Shown: piece after piece, positions 1 through 27,479 of the stretch
Layout: each line of letters begins with the position of its first letter
Position numbering within the stretch: the stretch's first letter is position 1
DNA from: Rhinolophus ferrumequinum
Lineage: Eukaryota > Chordata > Mammalia > Chiroptera > Rhinolophidae
DNA: 64,000 nt
NCBI RefSeq assembly: GCF_004115265.2
Contig: NW_022680354.1
Location: forward strand, 620,001 to 684,000
Direction: 5' to 3'
Program-made: the position numbers and the translations under genes
The notes under the pieces: generated by a model
Seen by the model: the letters and a program-made list of their open reading frames with translations, nothing else
What the model was told of the DNA's origin: nothing
The model's database searches: none

Positions 1-1368
1 TTAATCACAGCTGAACTTGAGCTGGTAACATGCAGGCATCATCCCAAACGCTTTACCCACATCTCATCAGAATCCTTTCCAGGATCTGCTATGTCGTCTT
101 AACCCCATTATATGGAAGAAGAGACTACGGTACAAACGTTTAATGAGAGATGGCTGACAAGGGACAGCATCACTATGGGAACTCCAGCCTCGTCAGCTCC
201 ACAGGCCACGCTGAGCCTGGGTGAGGTACGTCTTCCCAGACCTGACTGGGGAGGCACTCGGTCGCTCAGCTGGGCGTGGGGCACCACCAGCCGTGGGAGC
301 AGCCCTGTTGTCAGTGTCTGGACAAAGGCCACGCTGGGCACCCCACAGGTACAGAGGTTCTCGTGTGCAGCCCTGGGAATGCAGTGTTCTTATTGCTTAT
401 GACACACCAGAGGTGGGTTCAGTTTCCACAGTAAAAAATAAAGGCACAAAATTACGATTTCAGAGCCAGGTTAATATGAGCAGATCCCACAGATAGGGAA
501 CTGTGCCATTTCTGGGGAAACCACACATCTCAAGGTTCTGACTTTTTGGTGTCTACTTTTTTCAGAAAGAAAGCAGATCAAGATAAAATCTATCTTAAAG
601 TGCCAGGGTATTTCCTAAAGGTATGGAATTAAGTCATACAGGCTCAGTCTTGGAATGCACACGCACGCCCACTTAGCCAGCGACGTTCCACGATCTCACG
701 ACAACACAAACACCCAGCCCTCCTGGTAGGAACACACCACCTACCATGGGGGAACTTGACAGCAAGAGCTCTACTCATGGAGAGAGCATGGATCCCACCT
801 TCTTACTCCCGTGGACATCTTTTCTTACTTTTTTTCTGTGAACCCAAATATTCAAAAGACAAACCACATTTACAAAGGACATCTCCCCTTTCTAGTGTTG
901 AATGGTCCTCACCATTAATCATATTGACCCTTTAACTTCTGATTGGTGGGCCCTACCAGTTTGAAACTACTTTTTTGGGGAAAAAGGCTCTAGTAGGCAT
1001 ATGTAGAAGTTCTTAATTGGAGCTCCGTGGGCTTCCTAAAATACATGCAAATTTTCATCATTCCATGGTCCATATTCCTAGGACTATATCGGGAATATAG
1101 CTCCCATGGGACTTTGTGGCCTGACAAAAGGTTGAATATCATTGCCAAACAGCCATATGATGATACTATTTGATTAGCGTTAGAATTTTGTAAATCCTGG
1201 TAGTGATGAAAACCAATGAACCTCTGTGGACCCCGGGGAATCCCAGACCCTCAAGTGGAACGGCACCACAGTGAGACCACCTCGCATGAATTTTAAATAC
1301 CTTTGTGATTTCAGTGGCCAGTTTTTAATGGCTTCATCAAAAAGAAACACAAAGCATTGAATTTCTCT
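1..1368. other. Intergenic DNA downstream of PRR18
   Basis: AT-rich single-copy-looking sequence. I see no open frame resembling a protein, no splice-bounded exon and no repeat that I can name with confidence. Short open frames near 112-496 have no recognisable motifs and overlap on both strands, which is what chance frames in GC-richer DNA look like. Confidence 0.5.
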
Positions 1369-2210
1369 TTTATTTAAACATTAAGAAACTGCAACACAAT
1401 GACTTAGAAAGCTTTCTTGGAATGTCAGCAGCATGAATAGACATCATGTGTCCTTTTTTGTTTTTTTATTCAGTGTCATCAACCGAGCAACATAAAAGTC
1501 TCACTCATCTGCTGTTAAAGTGAAGAACAAGGCACACAAAACTCTGCGGCACAAATGCAAATAGAAAAAAAGTGCTCAGGTCATCCTGTGGCCAGTTAGG
1601 AGATGGGGATGGGGAACCCAGAGAAAGCGGTGTGAGGAAAGGAAAACAAAGAAATAGGGACGCAGAGACAGAACCACAGATGGAGAGAGAACCACACACT
1701 GTCACAGCAATACGACCAGGAAGACACACGAGGTCAGAGACAGAAAGAAGCTTGGCAAAATCCATTATTTTAGGAAAGTCTTTAAAATGTTTTTATTGCA
1801 ACGATGGACAGGAACCTGGGCCCCTCATTACTGGTATTTGCACTATGTGTAAATGAGACCAAGGTACGACACTGCCCACTACGAACTCACGGTCAGTTCG
1901 CTCTTCATCTGCTGGTGACCGACCAGAAAGAGTGCTCCTGGCCCAGGACGGGGCTCTGCAGATTGCACTGGGGGTGGCCAGAGTACTCAGGGGACAGATG
2001 TCACAATGTCACCTCCGCAAGACTGCTACTTTGCCTCTGTGGTGTTAATACATTCAGTTCAAATAAAAGACAGTGGGGCTCTCTACCCTCAAACAGGGTC
2101 TTCTGACCCGCTGTTCAGTGGGGAGGGGCTTATTCTTGCAACTCATCTGGTGGCCTATCCAGCTCCCACTGAGTTAAATGCTTCCCGTCCAACTAGATTT
2201 GTGCCACAAA

Positions 2211-2221
2211 AGAGAGACAGA

Positions 2222-2289
<68 letters not shown>
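2211..2289. repeat. (GA)n microsatellite
   Basis: An almost pure run of AG dinucleotides with two ACAG interruptions near its start. The open frame through it is low-complexity Arg-Glu repeat and not a gene. Confidence 0.95.
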
Positions 2290-2290
<1 letters not shown>

Positions 2291-2955
2291 TAGCACAAAC
2301 ATCTCCACAGGAAAAACACAAAATTGGTTTTTAAAATGTAAGGCTTCAATGTAAAATTTAATTACGACTTCACACGTTAATATCTAACAAGATAAACATT
2401 AAACTGTTGCTGACTTTTACAAAAGAAGCCCCCAACTGAGGTAATATATTATTTTTCTATAACCAGCCTTGTCTGATTATAACATTTTTTCCTTTTTCAA
2501 CCTTATATGAATTAAATATACTCAGATGCATGGAGAAAATATCTAGGAATTGGCCTGGGGTTAGCAGGGAAAGGTATGGTCCCTAAAAGGCAGAGGAGTT
2601 TTACCCTTTATCCAATAATAAATAGAATTTTCTTTTATAAAATTACTATATACAACTGTACAAAGCCACCATGTCACTGATTTTCAGTGATTAAAAATAC
2701 TGAAAACATACACACCTACCCCACACCCTACCCAGCAACTTCCAGCTTTCTCCCGCAAATAACACTGTGTTCTGGGTACAGCTGTCTGCGTTTTCCCCTC
2801 CACCTCGTTACCTTTCTTTCCTTTGTAGCACAGAGGATATTTTGTGAGCAGCACTTCAAATAAAAAGGATGGATTTGGGCAGACGCTGCTTGGCTCCTGC
2901 CATCCCTTTACCCGGCCATAGGGAAACCTGGCACCTCTGTGCTTCAGAAGAGACT

Positions 2956-3145
2956 CGCGTGTGCGCGCGCGCGCGGGCATGAGCATGTGAGGGTGCGTGA
3001 GGAGTGTGAGCATGTGTTTGTGTGTGCATGTGACTGTGTGTAAGTGTGCATGTAAGAGTGTGAATATGTATGAGTGTGAGGGCACGTGTGGGCATGTTTC
3101 TAAGTGTGAGGGTTGTGTGCCAGTATACGTGTGAGCGTCTGTGGG
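2956..3145. repeat. TG-rich degenerate simple repeat
   Basis: A short CG alternation (gcgcgcgcg near 2965) passes into degenerate GTGTG/GTGAG repeats. The minus-strand frames here translate to His-Thr-rich low-complexity peptides and are artefacts of the repeat. Confidence 0.8.
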
Positions 3146-3894
3146 CTTACACCAGGCTCACAGCGGGGAGCGCTGCCCACAGCGCACCAAGCCAGGATGC
3201 GTCAGCGTTGTGACAACTGTTCCCATGCCAGCGCCCATCCACCAGGTGCCTGAATCCCTGGTGACTGCCCTCCCCATTTGCAGTAGGAAGATTCCGCTCA
3301 CTTGCGTTCCCAGGCTTTCCAACCCCGCCCCCATACGTTTCTATTTAGGAGAAACAAACTCATAAATGCCGCACCACAGCCACCATCCTGGGCCTCGCCC
3401 TCCCCCTGGTTGTTACTGGCTGCTCAGACCAGGGCACCCGCAGGGAGTGACACCCCAGAGGGTGTCAGGAACCTAAACGAACCTTAGGGGTGGGGGCTGA
3501 GGCACTTTCAGTGCTGCAAACGCTGCCACGCGCAGCAAGGACACCTGTGGGCACGAGGAGAAGGCCAGGATGGTGCAGGAGGCAGACGTGGCGGGTAGAG
3601 AACACAGGTGTGGGAGAGGGAAAGGTCGTGGTGCTGCGCGGACTGTGGAGTGGGCCTGGCCTGGCCTGTGTAGTGGGCATCAGAGGAGGCTGTGTCTCCC
3701 ACGAGGGCGCCCCATGGAGCAGCATGTCCATGAGGTGCGCTGTAGGCACTGGGTGAGCCGGTCCGGTCCCACCAGGCCCTGCTCGCAGGTGCCCAGGTGT
3801 GGCAGGGCTCCCGGGACACCCACCTGGCTCACAGGTGCCGGGGAGGTGGGCAGTGGGCATCGGATGGGCGCCAGGAGGGGTGGGTCCAGCCCCC

Positions 3895-4710
3895 TCACAG
3901 CGTGCTCAGGTGCGGCAGCGTGTCCAGGGGCCCGGTGCGGTCACGCGTCGCGGCCGCCGACTCCACGCCGCGCAGCCACTCGGTGCACTTGCGGACCAGG
4001 CCCTCGTCCACGGTCGCGGCCTCCTCCTCGTACTCCACGTCGTCATATTTGTGCCGATCGTTGAGCAGCGACACCTTGAGCAGCCGGCGCAGGTCGGTGG
4101 GCCGCAGGCCGGGGTCGGGGGCCTGCAGGCCGCCGGGCAGGAGCGGGACGCCGGGCAGGCGAGCGTCCAGGCCTCCCGGGTCGCCGCCACTCCGCGGGCC
4201 CGCGGCCCTGGCCCGGGGGCCGGGGGCGAGCAGGCGCCGGGCGTCCGCCGAGGGCGAGGGGAGCGGCCGGCGGGGCCGCGCCAGCAGCTGCTTCTCGAGA
4301 TGGCGCTTCTGGATGACCAGGACGGCCTCGGGGGTGAGGCTCAGCGAGAAGCGCACGGCGGCGTCTGGCCCCGGCCCCGAGGCGGCGGGTCCCGCGCGGC
4401 TGTCCCCGGCGCCAGCCGTATCCGGGGCGTGCGGGCGGCCGGACGCGGCCAGAGCCGGGGTACGCGGAGGAACCGGGCCGGGGGCGCGGCGGGCCGGTGG
4501 CCTCTTCAGGGTGGCCGAGGGCCAGGAGCGGGACAGCAGCGCCTCGGGCCGCTCCGGGGGCCTCTTCTTGTCCCCGGCCGCGGCGGGCGGCGAGGGCCCC
4601 GACAGGGCGCAGGCGGGCGCCGCCGCCTTCCGGGGGGCGCTGGCCCTGCGGGGCGGCGGGCGCGCGGCAGGGACCCCTGGGGCCGCGGCGGGCGGCGGTG
4701 GGAAAGGCAT
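3895..4710 (-). CDS. PRR18: PRR18, proline-rich protein 18 (single coding exon)
   Basis: An intact 271-codon frame. The first ~110 residues are rich in Pro, Ala and Arg. A conserved-looking core follows: [20 protein letters not shown] at residues 121-140, running on into QLLARPRR. Near the C-terminus is [20 protein letters not shown] (211-230), then [17 protein letters not shown] (234-250), and the protein ends HLST-L. These blocks match my memory of human PRR18. The start at 4710 (MPFPP) matches the human N-terminus and has A at -3. An in-frame ATG eight codons upstream (4734) has a weaker context. No signal peptide or membrane segment is visible. The biochemical function is unknown; expression in brain/oligodendrocytes is recalled, not shown here. 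Human PRR18 is, from memory, about 295 residues, so the low-complexity part looks shorter here. The neighbour SFT2D1 on the same strand supports the identity. Confidence 0.93.
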   Translation of the reverse strand: MPFPPPPAAAPGVPAARPPPRRASAPRKAAAPACALSGPSPPAAAGDKKRPPERPEALLSRSWPSATLKRPPARRAPGPVPPRTPALAASGRPHAPDTAGAGDSRAGPAASGPGPDAAVRFSLSLTPEAVLVIQKRHLEKQLLARPRRPLPSPSADARRLLAPGPRARAAGPRSGGDPGGLDARLPGVPLLPGGLQAPDPGLRPTDLRRLLKVSLLNDRHKYDDVEYEEEAATVDEGLVRKCTEWLRGVESAAATRDRTGPLDTLPHLSTL

Positions 4711-5300
4711 GCTGCCACCGAGCCGGCGGGGCATCAGCGCCCTAAAAGGAGAGGGGCTGTCCTTAGTCCCTGGGGCGTGGAGCCCGGCGCCCTCCCCATC
4801 GGTGGCCAGGGTCACCCCACGTCCTCCCTCTGCACCCACCTCCGTCCAGCCACGGCATCTCCAGCTCCCTCACGTCCCGGCGCCAGCACCCGGGGACTGT
4901 AAGCCAAGTCACCCTTCCTTCCCTCCTTCAGGGGCTCAACTCCGGGCTCCTTGGCCAAGCCCGCGCAGACAGCCCCTAGCGCCCCGCAGCGTCAAGCGAG
5001 ACGCGCCCTCAGGCGGAAGGAGGAGCCGCGTGCGCCCGCTGTGGACGCCGCACAGAGAGGTGCCGCACGGCTGTGCCCGGCTGGTGTCGCGATCGACTGA
5101 TGCACACGGCGAGATGCGGGGCGGACAGCAGGGGAGGGCGGGGGCTCCACGGGAACGTCCCCGCGCCGCTGCTAGGGACAATCCTGCAGAGGCGGGAGCG
5201 GCTCAGGGAGCGCAGGGCGTGTCCCCGGTCCCGGCGGAGTCCTGACATCGGAGAGAAAACCCTTCACAACCTCTGGAGGCATTTAAGATGGTGCGAAGAA
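3900..5300. promoter_or_regulatory. CpG island over PRR18 and its promoter
   Basis: Very GC-rich sequence with frequent CpG covering the PRR18 coding exon and about 600 bp upstream. Long open frames on both strands (for example 3797-5245 plus) are GC-driven shadows of the PRR18 exon. The PRR18 start site should lie near the upstream edge, around 5.0-5.3 kb. Confidence 0.75.
4711..4741 (-). other. PRR18: PRR18 5' UTR part of the coding exon, with splice acceptor
   Basis: Upstream of the start the minus strand reads a pyrimidine-rich 'ctctccttttag' ending at 4742. This is a good 3' splice site, so the coding exon probably begins at 4741 and a non-coding first exon lies in the CpG island above. 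I could not place that first exon. Confidence 0.6.
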
Positions 5301-8300
5301 CGGCTGCGGTAACCCTGGTGGGCTAGCCTCGCGTTCCGCTGTCCCCGGAGAAGGCTGGCTGAACTCAAAGGGGGGGAAGGACATGTCGGTGAGTCACTGT
5401 GCTTTAACTTTACATAATGTAACGCCACTGCTGACAGTCATTTCAAAATTAAAAGCCTGGGCAAAACGTCCAGTTTCAGTTACATCATGATGCAGGAAAT
5501 GTTAGATAGACATTACGTTCTTCGGCGTGATCACTGTGAGCAAGGCAGCATATTCAGTGCTATAGCAGTGGTCCTAAACGACAAGGAGACATCTTCGCTG
5601 TCCACTTCTACAACACTAGTTGTAGAGACATGAGAACATCCCCGCAATATTCGGACGCCTGTTGATTCACAGCAATGACAAAGCAATGCATCATTTCACC
5701 TAAGCAGTCCCCGCATTACTTCAGAATTATCAATTGTTTACATCTCAAAAAATGTTTTTTTCACAGGTGTTGCTTTTCTGGGCTAAGCAGGTTGTGTTGT
5801 GTTGCAACCCGCGAGCCAGAAACATTCAACGTGGTGACTCACCTGTGCCTGGTGCCAGCAGCCCCAGGTGCACACCCCGCCTGCCTCTGCTGACCCTGCT
5901 GCCAGCGGACACAGTCCCCTTCTAGGCCCATGTGTTCCAGCTGAGATAGCTACTACTGGGTCAGCGCAGGGGTGAAACGTGACAGGCGGCCAGAAACATT
6001 TCCCACCACCGCTGGGGGTGAAGGGGAAGGTTTGGGTTCCATGATCTCCATCAGCACCCAGGAAACCACCCCGTATGTTTACATATTCTCGAAAAGCTAT
6101 GCAAATGCAGCTTCAAGCCGAGTCTCCAGCTGTCGTCACTCCCACCAGGACCCCGAGTGTGGCCTGTCTCTCAGCAGCTGCTCAGGGGAACGTGTGTCTG
6201 AGACAGTTTCCGTCCTAAGAGATCTCTCATAGGGGCTGAAAGCAGCACACGTTGTATTCCAGGTTAAGCATTTGGAGGTGGGCGTGGGACTAGGGACGTA
6301 AGGAAGCGGTGGCCAGGAGAGTGGACTGGGGACGAGATGAAGATGCTGCAGACAGGGTGAGGCTAGGAGGGAAGGTGTTGAACAGCACTCTTGTGGGCAC
6401 AGCATGGGAAGTCAGCTGTGGAGAGAAGCCCACAGGACACCCAGTTCTTCCAGCAGGTCAAAGCTGTGATGGTGTCAGCGATGGGTCCGCTTCCCTAACC
6501 CCTAGCACGCTTCCAAGTGAGGACAGTGGGTGACAGTCAGGGGACGGTGGGTTGGGGTCTCCTAATTATAATCGCTAATCTATCTTGATTGACACTCTCC
6601 TGACTCCTATTACTCTCTCCATTCTACTAGGACATGGGTGGGGGGAAGAACCCTAACGTCCCAGTGGGTGATGAGCCCCCCAGCAGTGGGGTTCCAGAGC
6701 CCCCATACCAGAGAAGTCATGGGTGGAGGATGGGTTAAGCAGCCATCACTACCCACACTAGCGAAAATCGGGCATTTCCTCCAAGAAGAGAAAGCAAGAT
6801 GCAGACTGACATCTCTCCAGACTGTCCACCGGGCTTCTCCAGGTCCCCCCTCCCTACACACCTTGTCCGTTCCAGAAGCTTGGAGACTCGGGAAGTGGTA
6901 AGTCTGCCCAACCTCTGGGGCAGAAAAGTAGATACTTATTGCCTGTTGGCCCGTCAAACCAGGTCAGGTCAGAGGGCATCCCTGAGGATGGAAGGGCGTT
7001 GTGGGGGGACGGGGAGTTCCTGTACCACGTGGTGAGCCGCTGTCCCAGGGGCCACAGGGAGCGTGGCATTTCTGACGTTCTGAGGTCTCCAGACTCTGCT
7101 GAGGCACCCACATGACGGCATCACTGCTTCCTGCCAGGCCTCTTCTACTTGCATCCTTCAGCTCTTTGAAAATTAGAGGCTAGAAAGCCAGGTGTGGGCC
7201 TGGGAAGGGACATAGGAAAGCTACATGTCGCCAGCCATGTCACAGGTGCGCTGGCTGTTACAGAATCCGTTACACACACATTCTATTTGGTCGACTTGAG
7301 GAGCCGGTGACACTTAAAGAGTAAGGAACGTTACACTAGAAGACAGCCAAGTTTACATGCAGAATAAAAGACTTGATGGAAAAGTGATTAGAGTCAAGAA
7401 ATATAATCCAATTCCACTCGACACTTACATGGGGTTTTGCATAACAAGCCCAGGACGCTAGCTGTGGAGACAACTGTTTACATATTGGGTTGTGAGACTA
7501 GAATACTGTGGTCTGCTTCTGGGAGCACTGGAGTACAGGAGTCCATCTTTCCTGATTGCATTTCATCTTGAGGGTATGAAATTTACTATTTAAAATGAGC
7601 TGGCTGATTTGAAAAGACATAAGCCAGCTCAAATATATGTATTCAGAATGGTCCGTATTTTTATGACATTTAATTTGTGCATTACATTTCATTTTCAAAT
7701 TTCAAACTGTCCACCCTTTGGGAGTTAATGGTAATTTTTTCTCCTACTATTGTGTCCCAGTTAAGTGTATGAATAAAGACTTCATTATAAAAACCCTTTA
7801 AGACAGTTCCAGAAGGAGTAAAATGTACGTAGAAAACATTTCAATCACTAAAATAAAATACCAAGATTATACCCACACCGAACTGAAACTACAGAGGTTA
7901 CCAGCTCCCAGGTTTGAACTGAACTGGAGTTACTAAAACTGGGGTATGGCGGCACTGCCTGGATCCCACAGGTATCCAGTGGGATGCACGCTACTGCCAC
8001 AGACACCCACGTGCTCAATTTGTCATTACATGGATTCCCAGTTAATAACAGATGAGCCAGTAACGACAGCATAATACCAGGAAATCCTTCTAAGAAAGTT
8101 TTCTCATTAACTTACTAACTTCTTGGTTTTACTAAGGCATATAATACTTCAATGTACATTCAGAAAAACTCCAAACAGGAAAACAAATCGGTAATCTCTC
8201 CCCATATGCTATACTTCATTTCTATGTTTTGATTCAAATAATTTACTTGATATATAGCAACAAGGAGTCAAACATCTAGAACTAAAACTACATCTGAATT

Positions 8301-9136
8301 GTAAAACATGGAAAGCTAATTCCAGTTTTAAAAATCCTATTTGATTACTGAGAAGTAGCGAACTTGGTCAGCAACCAAAAAATACCTAAATTTCTTCTTC
8401 TAACACTGGTTTGTTACTACGAAAAGTTTTGGGAGTAGAAGAACATTTAGAAAACTGTTCAGATGTGATTTACTTTAAGTCTTTCTTTTTTTCCCATCAT
8501 GAGATAAGAATCCACGTTATCTGGACACCTCCTGGCAGCCTCCTGGTCCTTACATGAAGAAACCAAGGTTTGCCCACGTCGCCCTACAGCGAACACGCGG
8601 AGAGGCAGACCCCTCTGCCCAGGGCTCTCTCCTCCCAGCCAGTGCGTCTCCAGGACCCGTTACACTTTTAGGACTCAAAGGGCTTCTGTTTGGTGACCTC
8701 AATTGATGTTAGCCTTATTAGAAATTTAAACTGAGACTTAAAAAAAAAAGTTCAGTACATTTAAAAATAATAAACACATTATGCTAACAATAAACCCATT
8801 GCACTGACATTTTTAATGACAAATCAACACTATTTTCTAAAACAAACCAGCCAGAGGTAAGTGGTGGGCTCTGAGCTGGGTTGTTGTGCGGCCATGTGTC
8901 CAGAACCTGGCGACGCCACGGTGTCACGCAGCAGCAGGATGAAAAGCACAGGAAGTGTCTTGGGGTTATTACCAAAGTCGATCCCGATAGGGTCTCGGGG
9001 ACCGCAGGCAGGTCCCTGGGCCACTCCGAGCAGGGTGGCGACGGTGCGGTGGTGAATAAGAACGCAGCACTCCACACACACACACAACCACATCTCCGCT
9101 AGGAGGCCGGCTCTGCACGTGCAAAGCCACGCAACG
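5301..9136. other. Intergenic DNA between PRR18 and SFT2D1 (left part)
   Basis: Mixed AT-rich sequence. No exon, RNA gene or strong repeat could be recognised. All open frames are under about 115 codons, lack motifs and occur on both strands. A plus-strand AATAAA near 7770 has no gene upstream that I can support. Confidence 0.5.
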
Positions 9137-9503
9137 CAGTGGGCCTCGGGGTCCGGGAGCGCATGCGCGATTCAACCAACCGTAGATGGAAAACATTTGC
9201 CCAAGTTACGTCACTGCTGACATGACCACGAAGTTCGGCCCACCACGGCTGCGCCTGCACTGGACATGTACAGGCTTTTTTCCCCCTTGTCATTATTCCC
9301 TAAACAGTACGGTGTAACAACTATTCGCGCAGCATTTACACTGCACTAGGTACTACAAGTAACCTAGGGGTGGTTTCAAGGACACGGGGAGGTGCGCAAG
9401 TTATGTGCAAACAGTAGCCATTCTAATACAGGGGACTTGAGTGTCCACGGATTTCTGTATCCGAGAGGGTCCTGGAACCCATCAAGGCCGCCAGGGACCC
9501 CTG
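9137..9503. mobile_element. Tigger-like (pogo/mariner) non-autonomous DNA transposon
   Basis: Starts CAGTGGGCCTCGGGGTCCG and ends with the inverted equivalent (gggacccctg), followed by TA. The interior has blocks familiar from a mammalian Tigger-type MITE: 'gattcaaccaacc', 'tattccctaaacagta' and 'gacttgagtgtccacggatt'. It is about 367 bp with no transposase. Many substitutions from the remembered consensus suggest an ancient, pre-bat insertion. The exact subfamily is uncertain. Confidence 0.75.
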
Positions 9504-12500
9504 TAATTGGTTCTTTAACAGCCTGGAAACAAGTGAAGCAAATAAGGACGTGACTTTACACACGAAGCAAAGCCACCAACTCCATTAACAATGACGCGCC
9601 TTAAGTTTCCACCCACGTGTCCACGGCAAAGCGCGGGTTTTTAGGTATAGTATTAACTGCATTCACAAGCCTCCCACTCGGCTTCTAACATGCACGGGAC
9701 GTGAGCGCTCACGAACTCGTACTCAGAAACATGGCTCGATGACGCTACAGGAGACTAACCCGGAGAAACATTAGGCAAAAGCTGCAACACAGCTCCAATC
9801 GTCGCAGAATGAAAAAAATGACACCGAGGACAGACACAAAGTGCGGGCACTTCCCTGCGGCCTTCCGTCCACAGATCCCCGCGCGAGTGTGCCTGCCCGG
9901 GGCGCAGCGTCTGTGCCAACGAGTTTAACTTGCTCCCCGGCCCCCACAAAAGCATCTAATTGTAAACTGTCCGTTGAATGATTCACTTGAAAGCACAAGA
10001 GAAGCCCCAATAAGCTGGCCTGGGACGGGGGAGAGCGAGGGGGACACAGGCCGGCGCGGACTGTCACGGTCACTGCAGCCCCAGCTCCTAAGCGGCTTTG
10101 TGAAAGCGCAGCACTGTTTCAATGATCGCGCAAACGCTTCCACAGCTGGTTTCTAATTCAAGAGACGGCTTAACATTGAAAGAGAATAACGGAAGTTCAA
10201 GTTTTCTGAGGTTACAGCGTCTGGGGCTAAAGAACATGAAGAAGTTTGCAAACGTGAACACGAACAGTTGAGTTTGTCTTTGCCCCTCCGCATCCGGTGC
10301 CGGTCGCCGAGTCCCTTTGAGACGCACGCCCAGGCAGATGTGACCTCTGTCAACCAGTTGCAGGACCAGCCTGGAGCCCGGGGGAAGTGATAAGAAAGAG
10401 GCTGGGCTTGTCCTGCGAAGGCTGTGGACCTCTGACCGTGACCGGACCTCTTCCAAAGGGCCCTCCATCCTGACAAGCGGGCAGGACATAGCCCCCGATG
10501 CGAATCATCTCAGGTGAGCACCAGGGGACCGATGCGGAACTCCGACTCCCCGGGGCAGGGCGCAGCACAGGCTTCGGCTGACCTTCACCGCCGTCCGGGC
10601 CTGCTGGGCACACACACGCATCACGTGCCCCGTCACAGCCCCGGGCTCTGAAGCCCATCACTAGGTCCCTCCGCCCTTTGTAGGGGCTGCAGCAGCTCTG
10701 AGACCCTCCGGCTCACGTGGGGCCAGGCGGTTCACCTCTCAGTGGGCGCGGCGGGCTTCCTTCCCAGGAGGGGAAGTCCACCGAGGCCCATGACCGCCGT
10801 GCCTGGCGCAGGGCGCTCGCTCACCGACCACCACCTTCCACGGTGGCCGGCAGGTGGCGCCCAGGCAGGAGGCCCCAGGCAGCCTGGCCAGGCAGCACCC
10901 GTGTCTCTGGTGTCTCCCCAGCACCACCTCAGTGGCCTGAACAGTGTTCTTCCTGGTCCCCAAGGCCGAGGCCCCACCTCCGCGGTGGACACCTGTCCGG
11001 GGTCCTCTGCACAACATAGCAACAGCTTCCAGCTGGTTCTGGGCTCATGCTCCAAACTCACTCCCACAGGGGCCTCTTTGACAAGGTCCGTCTGTTCTCT
11101 GCTCATCATCACAGCCTGTCCCTGACTGGACTCTTGTCAGGACTCTCCTCTGGCGCTGCCCATACCTGGCTCCCTGGATTTATGGGGTTCAGTGTGAACC
11201 CCACTCCTCCCACACTGACTCCTACCTGACCCCTACTTTGGTCTGGCTGAACAAGCAGGGCAAAAGGCCAGCAGGTATAATAATTCCATTTCCATTAAGA
11301 AAACGGGGCTACCTGAAAACAGTGGCACTGAGGTCCCCAAGTCCTCCTCCTGGGGAAGGTCTGGGGTGTGCTGACAAATCAGGTCGCAGAACTCCACAGC
11401 GGTGGGGAGCGGGTCTCGAGGCAGACAGGCCTGGCGGACCTGCCTCGGCCGGCACAGCGACGTCACTCCACTCCAGGCAGTCCCTTCACCTCGGCTGGTT
11501 CCAGCCGCCTGACCCTGACCCTGACAGGGCGGTGAAAGGAGGGCAGTCTGCCCGGGGGTGCTCGCACACGTCTGCTGGCCCCTGACCTGAGAACTACAGT
11601 CTTTTATTCTTTTACTGCTGTCATCTTGCTAATTGTCTAAAACAAGCTCCTTCGGGGTCAAACTCCAGCCCCTTACGTGTCCCCTGTGCACACCCCGCCC
11701 CATCTCCTTAGACGCTCTGCACACGCCAGGCTCCTTGCTACCCAGCGAGCCCACTCTGCTCTTCCCTCTGAACTCCCAAGATGTCCTGTGACTGTCTTCC
11801 AACAACTGGGCCCGTGCCTGCCTCTCCCACACAGGCGTCTGGGGTGGAGGATGTGGCATTTTCATGTATCACCACCACCTGGCTGGCTGGCTGCTGCCAC
11901 TTCCTCCCTGTCCCCTCCCCTGCCTCCCTCTCCAGCCTCAGCTCCCAGCCCCGTGCTGACACCAAGTACCTGATCTACCCCCTCCCAGAAAGACATCCTC
12001 TCCTGCCCTCTAGAACATTCTCCCCTGGGCACGTTCACTAGGGTAACTACCCAAGTACTCCTGCCATCACCGTCTCGGGTGCCCTGGTTACTCCAAGGCC
12101 AGAGGGGCTCTCCTCTCTGCCCTCCCCCCTGCCAACTGCAGTTCAGAAGCTCTGTGGGCAACCGACTTGACTAGGGTCAGCCTGTGGGGCTGGGGGGAAG
12201 GGTGGGAGAGCTGGGAGAGGAGGGGAGCCTGCTCCCCACAGCTCCACCCCCAAGCTCCATCAAGCAGACTCTCCCTGGGGCCCAGCAACAGCCAGGGCCT
12301 TCCTCCCCGGGGGCTAAGAGCAGCTTCTTCCTTCTTCCTGTGTGGCTGCCTCACCTGTCCACCTGGCTGTCAGCTCTCTTTGCACCTCCACAACTAGTGC
12401 CCACATCACACCCTCCACCTGGACTTCCTGCATGCTGTTTGCAGAGGCCCACCCTGGGCGACACTTCTAAATGTCTCATCATTACAGTCCTATTGCCGTT

Positions 12501-12640
12501 TACAAATTGGTACCCACAAACATTGTTAGGGCCGGACTGTAGCTTACTCTTCTCCAGGAAAACTGCACAGTGCCGAAATTCTACTGGCTGAACCAAGGTA
12601 CCGCCCACTTAAAATACCGTAAATGTGATCCAGAAAAAGT
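9504..12640. other. Intergenic DNA between PRR18 and SFT2D1 (right part)
   Basis: GC-moderate and C/T-rich in places (11.6-12.4 kb). No gene, RNA or repeat could be named with confidence. The pyrimidine-rich part may be an old LINE (L2/CR1) remnant, but the match is too weak to call. Confidence 0.4.
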
Positions 12641-13125
12641 TATTTTTCCAAGTGTGGGTTTATTTCAAAATTATTAAGATTTATATATTATTTTTATTAC
12701 ATATAATAAGCAATTTTTAAAGTAAAAAATTTCACATTTAAATTTTTTTTTAAAAAAGACACTTAAAATAGCTAGACATTTAAAAAGAGCCCAAAAAGTT
12801 GACTATATCTTGCAGCACAGGTTTATCCTTAAATATTCACATCTCAAATGCTATTTAGAAAAGATTTAAAAACTGGCTAAACATCTACAACTAACTAGCA
12901 ATGATTAAAATCTTCTCTTTGGAAGAACATATTAATGACATATAAAGAATTTAACATGACAAGCGTTTAGCATTTTAATCAAGCATGAAGTTCTACCAGT
13001 ACACAAAATGGTCTTCAGCTGTCACTGCAGTGGTTTGAGGAGTGATTACTGTACCGGGAAAAACGTCCTTCACCAAAAAAACGTACATCAATTTTCAAAT
13101 GCTCTTTTTGAAGAGTTTCTGATTT
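12641..13125 (-). other. SFT2D1: SFT2D1 3' UTR with poly(A) signal
   Basis: AT-rich sequence following the SFT2D1 stop codon on the minus strand. A canonical AATAAA lies at 12664-12659, and the next ~20 bases would place cleavage near 12640. Other AT-rich near-matches around 12.69 kb could serve as alternative signals. Confidence 0.6.
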
Positions 13126-27421
<14,296 letters not shown>

Positions 27422-27479
27422 GGCTCTGCTCCCGGGGCGTAGCTGCGGCCACTCGGTCACCCGCCGCTCGCGCACTCGG

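Larger units (their letters stand above)
1369..3894 (-). other. PRR18: Possible PRR18 3' UTR and downstream flank
   Basis: On the minus strand this follows directly from the PRR18 stop codon. Candidate AATAAA signals on the minus strand lie at 1797-1792 and 1374-1369. I cannot tell which one is used, or whether the transcript ends earlier by a variant signal. The stretch holds a GA microsatellite (2211-2289) and TG-rich DNA (2956-3145) and shows no coding potential. The mRNA end is therefore undetermined. Confidence 0.35.

Noticed and set aside
3797-5245. 482-codon plus-strand open frame across PRR18
   Set aside because: It is the GC-rich shadow of PRR18 on the other strand; no recognisable domain, and the CpG island opens most frames.
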